64,000 nucleotides of DNA. It comes from Citrus sinensis (lineage: Eukaryota > Streptophyta > Magnoliopsida > Sapindales > Rutaceae). The translations under genes and the position numbers were made by a program. Shown piece after piece: positions 55,385 through 64,000 of the stretch (position 1 is its first letter; every line of letters begins with the position of its first letter). The stretch covers positions 26,633,001 through 26,697,000 of the forward strand of contig NC_068563.1 in NCBI RefSeq assembly GCF_022201045.2. Reading direction: 5' to 3'. The notes beneath the pieces were generated by a model, which did no database searches, was not told the DNA's origin, and saw only the letters and a program-made list of their open reading frames with translations.

Positions 55385-55700
55385 AAAGTAAATGTTAAAA
55401 CTAATCTCTCAAGTCTCAATTCTGTACCTAAATTAGAGTTTTGAACGTAATAACATTAAGCTCGTTTATTAATCCAGAGCCTTATATAGTGATATAAGGT
55501 GAAAAAGTCCCCTTTCCTCCACTTGAAGCACCTCCAGCTGACAATAATTTGACTTAAGAAACAACTTAACTAATCGCATTTTAAAAGTACTTACAATTGT
55601 CAATCATTATCATCTGTATCTTCTAGCAAATTGGCAGGTGGTTGCGCTGCTGCTAAGAAAACAAGAGTCTTCTTTGTGTTTTCAATTGATAATTTTTTTC
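55385..55700 (-). pseudogene. FIT exon 3 and exon 2 remnant (copy 4)
   Basis: About 55390-55545 matches FIT exon 3 and its intron edge (AACAACTTAACTAAT), with indels; about 55640-55700 matches part of exon 2 (AAGAGTCTTCTTTGTGTTTT). Exon 1 and the bHLH are not found. From 55700 to 55890 nothing is recognised, then comes the repeat shared with 53245-53640. Confidence 0.7.
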
Positions 55701-56296
55701 TAATTTTCCAATTTTTCTGCTTTATTATCTGACACTGCATATTCCGAATGACCTTGCAGAATCATTAGGGATGATGGCCGGCATAGCTGATAAGATACCC
55801 TTTGCTCAAGAGCAAGCTTGTAGTGTTAAAAGAGACCAGGCACTTCAATCTGCAAATATAATCTTCTAAAAATTTTAATGCAATATTTCAAGATCAATTG
55901 TGATGTAACACCTAATGTTTTCTTTATTCTGGGAACTGATTCCGAATAGCCTAGCTTAATTTACTGCCCCATGTCAAGTCAATAATAGCCAATCTATTTA
56001 ACAATTTTAACCAAGTCGGTGACTAGAAGATGGGAAGAATGAGCAAAAAGCTGCATCACAAAACACCAAGAACTAATTACAAAGTTCACTATGCCGAAAA
56101 ACAAAAATGAGGTGAAAATCATTAGGTCAAATTTATAGCTATAGACACCAATAGTAAAGTATATATTAGGACTCCTGAGCATGGGAATGTAAAATCTCCT
56201 TAGTCCCTATTATGATCACTGGAGTCCCAAGGGAGTCTTGATATTGTTGTATAAGATTCACAATTGCCAAGCAAACAGGAAAAATGGAAACACGTG

Positions 56297-57562
56297 CTAG
56301 GCAGACAAAGGTGTAAGTAGGACTTGAAATCCTTGGTTTAGAAGAGCATTAGCCACCCACAGCTTCAAATTTGGCAACTGCATGCTAATTTGGTCGTTGT
56401 CTTTTGCCTGTTTCTCCAAACACAACTAATATAATGATCAGTTATCCAATTCCTATTACAAGACATGAAATTAATAGAAGCAGAGAAAAGGATATAAGAT
56501 AGCTTAATTACATTCAAAGTAAATGTTAATACGAATCTCTCAGATTCTGCAACCAGATTGGAGTTTTGAACATTGAAGCTTGTTAGCGACTCCAGTGCCT
56601 CGTAAAGTGACGCAGCCACACCTTCCCCTTTGTTGCTCACCAGTTTCAGGTAAAATCCCCGTTCCTCCACTTGAAACACATCCATCTGAAAATAAATTAA
56701 GAAACAACTTAACTAATGTGTAATATTGGCATTTTAAAATTACATTTATTATCATCTGTATGAACCTGCATTATTATCTTCTTTCTGCTGTTGGTGCTGT
56801 TGCTTTGAATTTGAGTGTTCTTTGTGTTTTCAATTGATTCGTTCCAATTTTCTGAACTGGCTGACGATGCTTCAAGATCAGCAATCTCAGCTTTTAGGTT
56901 CTTAGCCGTCGTTTGCAGCTCTTGAACATACGAAACAGCATCCCCAACAAGCGAGGCCTTATCCATCTGCTCATTAATCCCATGAACTAAACATGATCAA
57001 CAAGAATTGTCAAATGAGGATACTAGCTTTGCAAGTTGCAACTATGTGGTATGATCACTTGCATATATAGTACCTTAGTAATGTTAGGAACCAATGCACG
57101 CAATTGATAGAGCTTCTCCTTCATCTTGCCTCTCCTCTTCTGCTCCGAGATCAGAGTTCTTGATCTATGATCACCCTTTGGTTTCTTACTACTTGCATCG
57201 ATGATTGTTGTTGTTCTAGTCGCACCAGAAGCATCATTTCCATCATTATCTTCGTCATAATGATCACCTTCCTTCACGTCCCCACCAATTTTCAAACTTG
57301 ACAATGTTGATGAGTTAAGAACAAAATTATTATGATCAGTCACCTCTGTACTTTCGGCAGCACTGAGATCAAACAAATGACTATCTGGGGTTGTGGAACT
57401 ATCATCACAACATCCACTAATGACTCTACAATCAAAAGTAGCAAAGGGATCTTCATTTTCTCCTCTTATTAGATCAATAAATTGATCAAAGTTTTGATCA
57501 TCAATAAACTCGTGCAACTCAAAGTCATTGCTCTGCTTTAGAGGATTTCCAAATGCATCCAT
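56297..57562 (-). CDS. FIT: FIT-like bHLH transcription factor (intact copy)
   Basis: Four-exon gene, 324 residues; Arabidopsis FIT/bHLH29 has 318. FIT is the root factor that, with Ib-type bHLH partners, switches on ferric reductase FRO2 and transporter IRT1 under iron shortage. Exons: 57074-57562, 56766-56966, 56512-56685, 56297-56407; all GT-AG, in phase. Seen: acidic N terminus with FELHEFIDDQNFDQFIDLIR, an Asp-rich stretch, the bHLH at about 133-185 (RSRTLISEQKRRGKMKEKLY, LRALVPNITK, then MDKASLVGDAVSYVQELQ), a Lys/Asn-rich spacer, the ACT-like C-terminal domain (VFQVEERGFYLKLVSNKGEG, VAASLYEALESLTSFNVQN), and ending QLPNLKLWVANALLNQGF. Start at 57562; an in-frame codon six residues upstream is less likely. 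The basic region has EQKRR where copy 1 and Arabidopsis have ERRRR. Confidence 0.93.
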
Positions 57563-57616
57563 TTTTTTTTCTTTGGCCAAAATTGATTGTTAGTGATCAT
57601 ATTGATCTTAGTGCAT

Positions 57617-57624
57617 GATTTATA
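57617..57624 (-). promoter_or_regulatory. TATA box of the FIT-like gene
   Basis: TATAAATC on the minus strand, about 55 bases above the ATG at 57562. Confidence 0.5.
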
Positions 57625-59269
57625 CAATTTATCCGTGTGAATGGAATCTTACCCGGATTTTTTTTTTTTTTAACTTTGTAAGTATTAATAATATTAGATG
57701 GGGTTTAAATAAAATATATATATATATATATATAGCATACAAAATAAAAACAAAAAACAAATGTTGACTTATAACCAGTTTGTTACTTTCATGTTGCCCA
57801 CAAAATCTTATACACGGTTTTGATCTGGGTGATTACAGCAAATCTTCGTTTTCCTTTGAAAAACGTTTTAATTAATCAAGTATAAAGTGTAGGTCTTGTC
57901 TAATATATTTTCTAGCTATGCTATAATTATAAGTTGTAGCAGAACTATACTATAATCATGTAAATTTAGTCTCTTGGTGTACTGATCTCAATTTCGATAT
58001 ACAAAAAGTTAACACATCTCTCTTACGACATTCATCTTGCATCAAAATTCCAGCATATTTGCGATTTACTACTGATCAAGTTCTTTCTTTTCTCCTATAT
58101 ATTTACATGTTTAGGGTCTAAATCTTTTAACAGATCGGAAGAAAATTTATCCTACTAAATTTTGAGTGTGAAAGGAATAAAATACCAAAACACATTGGTT
58201 TAGGGGTACGTTCTCCCTTAGATGGAATCAATGGAAAGATCACTGACTAGATTACTAATTCAACTAAGGACTCTTAATTTATTTTAATAAGCCAATTATA
58301 AAAAGAAATCTAGTATTACAGTCATCAATAACAAATAGGAAAATGTTTTATCTAAATATATAATTAGTGATATAGACAACCTACAACGAGTCTATAGGTT
58401 TTAATTCGTACAGGATTTTAAGAAGTTACATCAAATACTTTCAATATGTAAGTAGGCCTTTACTTCAGCAAAGAGTTGTTCACCATGAATGCTGCAAAAC
58501 AATGTACAATATACAACCTTAATTAATATATAGAAATGAAGGGATCAGAAGAAAAAAAAAATGTCGACAGAAACATTGGGTAAAATTGAGTGAATTACTT
58601 AGTTAAATAATTTTTTTATTTTGAAAAATTACCCAATTTACATTCAAGTTTGTTTTATTATAATAGTTTCTGGTTTTCACTTGTGGTGTGTCAGCTTCAT
58701 TTGAGTTTAAAGTTATATGGAGAAAAATATTATTTTACCCTTAAAAAATGTAGATTTGATAACTACTAATTAAAGTTATAACGTGTACGTTTTGAAATAT
58801 TTTTTTTAAAATATGGAGATTAACTGATTAATTGACTTTTTAAATGCACTTTCTATTTGATGACTACAAGTATTTAATTTTATTTTTTATTTAAAAAAAA
58901 TTGGTCTTTTAGGAGATATCCGATAAAAAATAAAAAATAAATGAAATGAGGAGTATCACTTTTGTTTAGCATTCCTTTTCTTGGTGGAACTTTCGCACCT
59001 TCACTGGTTGCAGCTGCTTGATAATTGTTAAATAAATGCATGGTCTTATCAAATTCAAAAATTCTTATCCTAGATCATGCTACAGAGTCAACCTCTCTTG
59101 ACCTCTTGATGTTGATGATTTGGAAAATATAAACACGGGAGGCATGCATGTAGCCGGCATCTCGTTACCAGATGCTAATTTGGTCATCATGTGTCTCTTA
59201 ACATTAAAATGTAAAAGCACAATCACTAAGCCTTAACCAATCATTAATTAATTGGGTTCAGCTACCTTG
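57625..59269. other. FIT upstream region, no other gene seen
   Basis: AT-rich; contains an AT microsatellite near 57714-57734. No other coding or RNA feature recognised. Confidence 0.5.
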
Positions 59270-59400
59270 CATCAGCTCTAAGGTAGAGCAGCCTTTAAAG
59301 CCGTTGGATGCACTCTGTCATAATTATTTTAAATTCAAGTACAGGTATCCAACGGTTCTGGTGACTGCTCTACCTTAGAATTGATCTAAGGTACCAGCTG
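59270..59400. mobile_element. Hairpin MITE of about 130 bp
   Basis: Two arms of about 50 bases are near-perfect inverted copies: AGCTACCTTGCATC, CTAAGGTAGAGCAG, CCGTTGGATGC on the left and the complements GTATCCAACGG, CTGCTCTACCTTAG, AAGGTACCAGCT on the right. Within each arm ACCTT...AAGGT is itself palindromic. The loop is about 30 bases. No clear target-site duplication. Confidence 0.75.
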
Positions 59401-60189
59401 CCTAATTTCAAAGAGTTAAACTGATACTTAACTTAGTTACACGATTTATGTCTGTTCAAACATACCATTGGATGAAATGGCAAATAAATGTCCACTGCAC
59501 ACCCATGTTAGTTTTGCAAGATGCCATGAAGCTGACAGTTTCACACTTATTTTTAATTAATTTTTCGCATCCCCTTGCTGAGTTAATTTATTCATTCTTT
59601 TTAATTAAGCTATTGAATCATTTTATCATGATCTGAATTTTTTCAGAGTAAATATTTATGTGCTAATTAGAAAAAATTAATAAAGTTAAACTATTATATA
59701 CATATATTATTTTTAAAATATGTATGACGTGAAATTTTTAAAAATTAAGGAGAATTCTTACTAACAAAAAAATTGTAAACCATATTTGAGGTAACCTCAA
59801 ATCTGAACACATAGCCAGGAATGATGCTGAATAGAATTCAAAACTCGGCGACTACTTTCAAAATTCTAATCAACTTGGAACATTTTAACATGGGCATGGA
59901 GATTGCATAATCGCATAGTTGATAATATACTCAACTTAGTGAGAATTAGAAACATTTTAAGTGGGTCGAGGCCTGGTTTATGTATTCACAACCGTTATTC
60001 CTGATCTTTACCTAAAATTCAAATCAGATGAACTCAAAATTTGTAAAATCAACCAATTTGAGCCCTTACTAATTAATTTGTCGTCGCTTATTAGACCATT
60101 CACCTTAAAGGTTAACTTCACAAAATATGGATATGGGCGGTGATATTACAACACCCACCCTTTTTGGAATGACATCCCAACAATTTTAT
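59401..60189. other. Spacer, nothing recognised
   Basis: AT-rich with chance frames only (59448-59636, 59961-60143). Confidence 0.5.
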
Positions 60190-60757
60190 CTTAGAAAACT
60201 TCTACACAAGGATATTCTTTCTTGTGGTTTCAATGATGTAGAAAAGTCGGAGTTCAGCACATGCATGTAGCATCCAAATTTCAAAAGGTTAGTACCGAAA
60301 GCATGCGATTTATCAAAGTCCACCAAACAAATGAAGAAAGATGGAAAAGTTGACAAATTTGTTAAATTGAGACAAATGGGCGTCATTGAAAAATTGCTTA
60401 GGTTAGGTGGAATAGTGTAAGCTTGAAGTCTATAAATTGAAGTCATTTCTTCATTTTATTGCATTCCAATATTAAGATAAACAATTCAAGTGAAGAATTG
60501 TTGAGAGAGTGAGCAATTGGAGAGTGTGTGTATTTGAGAGGTTTTTTCTTTTAAGTGTGTGAGAGTACTATGTGTATTTGGGTTTTGGGAAGTGAGGTTT
60601 CTTTACTCAAATATTATACTCTAATAATTGTTGATAATGCAATTATTTTCCCTTGCTCCGTGGACATAGGCAAAATTGTCGAATCACGTAAAGTTCTGTG
60701 TTCTTTATTTTTTTAATGATTATTTAGTGAGCTTAATTCCGCATTCCAGGCACAACA
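60190..60757 (+). mobile_element. LTR (plus orientation) followed by decayed primer-binding site
   Basis: Inverse counterpart of 61290-61845; the two share the stretch once read as TATAAATTGAAG...CAAGTGAAGAATTGTTGAGA. The LTR ends at CAGGCACAACA and is followed at 60758-60771 by AGTAATATCAAAGC, a decayed form of the initiator tRNA-Met primer site TGGTATCAGAGC. The 86-codon minus-strand frame here is an LTR shadow. No gag or pol was recognised next to it. Confidence 0.7.
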
Positions 60758-60771
60758 AGTAATATCAAAGC

Positions 60772-61276
60772 AACAACAAGATTGATTTTAATAAGAGCAT
60801 CCATAACTTCGCGCCACCACGTGCTGAAGTTGATTTTCTCATCAAACTTTTCAAAATCGATATTCTGACCTCCTATAACAAGTGTTGATTGGCAATGTGA
60901 CAAGTCTCATCTCCCACTTGAAGTGTCTCCTAGAATAGGCTAGGTAAATCTCTCCCACTTCTAGAAGTTTCACATTCTACCATTTTCTCAATAAACTATT
61001 CACACCTTAGAGATCAGTACATATGGAAAAATACACCAAGAAAGTTCCCAAGAAAGATTGGAGGAGTCACATCGATCTTACTTAAAACCTAGTCTCTATA
61101 GGCTCTTATCACATTTGTGACAGAACTTTCATAGACATGCACAAATCTACACTACTGCACTAGCTATTGATCCTTCCAAGTATAAAATGTTGGCTCCACC
61201 GTATTTGTGAATAGTTCTATATATGTTAACAGTTTCGTATATGTGAATAGTATTGTTGCCCCAAGTATGAATAATT
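60772..61276. other. Internal region between the two facing LTRs
   Basis: About 500 bases between two primer-binding sites. It holds leader-type sequence only; no gag, protease, integrase or reverse transcriptase motif seen. Confidence 0.45.
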
Positions 61277-61845
61277 GGCTCTGATACCACTTATTGTGCG
61301 TGAAATGTAGAATCAAGCACACTAATAATCATTGAAAAAATAAAGGACACATAATTTTACGTGGTTTAGCAATTTTGCCTACGTCTGCAGGAGTAAGAAA
61401 AAATAATTGTATTACCAATAATTTTTAGAGTACAATATTTGAGTAAAGAAACCTCACTTCCCAAAACCCAAATACACCAGGTACTCTCACTTGCTTAAAA
61501 GGAAAAATCTCTCAAATACACACACTTTCCAATTGCTCAGTGTCTCAACAATTCTTCACTTGAATTGTTTCTCCCAATGTTGGAATGCAATAGAATGAAG
61601 AAATGGATTCAATTTATAGGCTTAAAGCTTGCACTATTTCACCTAACCCAAGCAATTTTCCAATGGCGCCCATTTATCTCAATTTGACAAATTTGCCAAC
61701 TTTTTCATTTTTCTTCATTTGTTTGGTGGCCTTTGATAAAGTGCATGCTTTCGATACTGACCTTTTGAAATTTGGATACTACTTGCATGTGCTCAACACT
61801 TACTTTTCAACAATTCTCTACCTCGGCGAAAATTTATCCAAAATT
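61277..61845 (-). mobile_element. LTR (minus orientation) with primer-binding site
   Basis: The minus-strand LTR runs from about 61845 to 61290 and is followed by TGGTATCAGAGCC at 61289-61277, a perfect complement to the 3' end of initiator tRNA-Met, the usual primer for Ty1/copia-type elements. This copy is better preserved than the plus-strand LTR. It abuts the broken end of the L1 LINE. The 98-codon plus-strand frame is a shadow. Confidence 0.75.
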
Positions 61846-63690
61846 CCACTAAGCCTTTGCATAGTACAAGTCAGAAAATTCCACTCTACTCTGTCATAAG
61901 CCTTGCTAATATCAAGTTTCAAAGCCACAAAACCATTCTTTTTCCTAAACTAAGCCTTATTTTGTGGAGACATTCATAGCCTATGATAATGTTATCAGAA
62001 ATGAGTCTCTCGGGAATGAAAGCACTTTGAGTTGGAGATATGATGTGTTGCGACACATGCTTAAGCCTATTAGCTATAGTTTTTGCTACAATTCTATAAA
62101 TTACATTATACAAACTAATAGACCTATACTCAATTACTTTCTGAGGCTTTTCAATTTTTGGTATCAAGGCAATAAAAGTATGGTTTAGTGGAACAATGAT
62201 ACATCCTTCATTCAAAATGTGCATGCTAGTTGTCAACACTCCTCTACTTACAGACTGCCAATGCTTTTGGAAGAAAGCTGCTGGAAAACCATCAGGACTT
62301 GGTGCTTTTGTGGAGCACATTTGAGCTAAGGCTGTCGAGACTTCATCTTCGGTGAAAGGTTGATTCAACTCTTTATTCATCTCTTCAGTCACTTTACTTG
62401 GTATGCCCTGCAAAGCTGCCTCAATTTGATCTTGTGAAGGCCTTGTTAATGTGAACAGATTAGCAAAATAATCACAGAACATCCTTTTGATATCTTCTGC
62501 TTCCTCAGTCCATTTGTCCTGTTCATCCAAGATTCCCCATATTTTGTTCTTTTTTTTTCTTGACGAAGCTTTTGCATGGAAGAATTTTGTGTTTCTATCC
62601 CATTCTCTGAGCCAATCTTCTCTAGACCTTTGCTTCCAATAGATTTCTTCATCGGAGAGGATAACATCAATTTGTCTTTCAATGGTTTTAATTCTATCCC
62701 CATTTTCATGCTGCAAACCTTGTAACTGTAGGGACTTTAATTCCTCTATTAGTATCTTCAGCTTCTTTTTTCGGCCTCCAAATTCTTCCTTACTCCAATA
62801 TTTCAAATGAGCCATGGAATCTTTTGCAGCTTTTCTAAAAGTCTTGACCGCATCTTCTCCACCCCACCCTCTAAATTCAAGACACTTAAGCTTAACTATT
62901 TGCTTGCACTGATTATAATAACTCAAAGAATCCTCATAATGGAAACACCTAGTTGATCTTCTCTCATAACTTCTTGCCTTGCCTTTTTCTTCTATGTCCA
63001 TCAGAATTGGTTTGTGGTCTGATGTCGAGGTTACTAAAGTTTTTGCTACAGTTTTATAGAAAACACTACCCTAGGACTTGCTACACAAAAAACAATCTAA
63101 ATGTTCTTCAATTAAATCAGGATCGTACCTCCTATTCGACCATGTAAAGGGTAGCCTCTTCCAACCCAAATCAAACAAATCACATTCCCTAATTGCCTCG
63201 CTTAACTCATGCATCAGTCTAACCTCCCTACTATTACCTCATATTTTCTCATTTGGCCGCAATATTTCATTGAAGTCACCAAAACAAAGCCACGTCAAAG
63301 AAGAAAGAGTAGCTAACCTCTTTAACAACCTCCATGTATGATGCTTTTGTCCTGCAGCTGGATGTCCATGAATTCTTGTACACCTCCAGTAGCTTCCTTT
63401 TTCAGTATACACAACTGAGTCAATGTGATGTTTGTTGTATGACTGAATATGAACCTTGACCTCTGAGCTCTACAACATTGCTAAGCCACCCCCCATACCT
63501 TCTCTTCCAGCTACAAAACAATTTTCAAAGTTTAGCTTTTCACTTTTTATTTTCATTTGCTTTGGCACCACTTTTGTTTCGCAAAAGAAAACTATATGAG
63601 GCCTATAAATTTGGAGAACTTTTCTTGCTTCACGGAACGTCTAATCCTCCCCCAAACCCTGGACATTCCAACTAAGGATCCTCGTGGCTG
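61846..63690 (-). pseudogene. L1-type LINE ORF2 (endonuclease plus reverse transcriptase), truncated
   Basis: Reads from the upper coordinate downward. Endonuclease: ILSWNVQGLG (about 63680), RPHIVFFCETK, NCFVAGREGMGGGLAML, LCFGDFNEIL, FTWSNRRYDP, TSDHKPIL. Then the open 360-codon stretch 63001-61919: linker DWLREWDRNTKFFHAKASSR, reverse-transcriptase blocks TKAPSPDGFPAAFFQKHW, FIALIPKIEKPQ, YRSISLYNVIYRIVAKTIAN and SPTQSAFIPERLISDN. After a frameshift near 61930 comes LDISKAYDRVEW (motif A with the first catalytic Asp). It breaks off before the YADD block. Several in-frame stops lie in the endonuclease part. Inactive relic. Confidence 0.92.
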
Positions 63691-64000
63691 TCGGTGGGGC
63701 TGGCAACCAACATGCGTCGTTAAATTTTCAACTTTTTCAACTACCATCTCTATGTCTCATTTCATTTCTCCCTCGTTCATTTCCAGACTTAGCATTTGTT
63801 TTGCTTTTGGCGCTGTAAATGGTGGTGTCATAATAAGGCTGCTTATTTTCTTCATTTTTGCTTCTGGGCTTTGCCAGTTAGCTTCACTAGCTTGTCTTTT
63901 TTTTTACTGAGCTCCTGTACTTGATAGCCACATTTTTTTCTCCAACTCTTGCTTGAGCCTTCTATTTTCTTCCTTTGGGCTTAACTCTATGAGTCTATAG
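63691..64000 (-). mobile_element. Probable upstream part of the same LINE
   Basis: Continuous with the endonuclease start and running off the window. Weak minus-strand coding traces before the ORF2 start may be the end of ORF1; no zinc-knuckle motif could be confirmed. Confidence 0.35.

Noticed and set aside
60186-61899. Two related proteins encoded in opposite orientation
   Set aside because: They are antisense frames of the two inverted LTRs.

Overview
The window is nuclear DNA of a flowering plant, most likely a eudicot. Its genes are intron-rich and sit in AT-rich spacers, and all the proteins I can recognise are land-plant types: a STOP-type zinc finger, a plastid ribosomal protein, an EAR-motif zinc finger, a chloroplast Cu/Zn superoxide dismutase with a miR398 site, SMG8, and a FIT-type bHLH. 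There are also plant SINEs, MITEs, a MULE, an L1 LINE and a fragment of plastid DNA. I cannot name the species from the sequence.

Layout. 0-2.2 kb: a large fold-back repeat and a SINE relic. 2.2-3.4 kb (-): STOP1/STOP2-like C2H2 factor. 5.9-9.0 kb (+): six-exon gene for plastid ribosomal protein bL9. 9.8 kb (-): nuclear tRNA-Val(UAC). 12.0-12.3 kb: a complete SINE with perfect target-site duplications. 14.3-15.3 kb (-): ZAT5-like two-finger repressor. 15.4-24.6 kb: gene-poor AT-rich spacer. 24.8-28.7 kb (-): eight-exon CSD2-type chloroplast superoxide dismutase; its last intron carries a 42-bp retrotransposed stub and a mosaic of plastid DNA (trnI-CAU, a group II intron domain V, a psbE piece). 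30.0-36.8 kb (+): four-exon SMG8 gene with upstream AUGs and a hAT-like element in intron 2.

39.5-57.6 kb is a rearranged cluster. It holds one intact FIT-like iron-deficiency bHLH gene (56.3-57.6 kb, -), a near-complete FIT copy broken by two frameshifts (39.6-40.8 kb, -), and three smaller FIT remnants. Three broken pieces of a serine carboxypeptidase-like gene and a small secreted-protein gene with its own relic lie among them. A MULE of about 3.9 kb (42.3-46.2 kb) sits inside the cluster. One FIT promoter-plus-exon segment is present again in inverted orientation and runs straight into a carboxypeptidase fragment. 57.6-64 kb is mostly transposon-derived: a hairpin MITE, two LTRs with primer-binding sites facing each other, and a decayed L1 LINE.

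The order ZAT5-like, CSD2-like, FIT-like matches what I recall of Arabidopsis chromosome 2 (At2g28200, At2g28190, At2g28160), so the backbone is probably ancestral. Functionally the window links copper status (miR398 target in CSD2), iron uptake (FIT) and acid or metal stress (STOP family); that link is gene neighbourhood only, not an operon. Exon joins below were made by eye from GT/AG signals, reading frame and family similarity.
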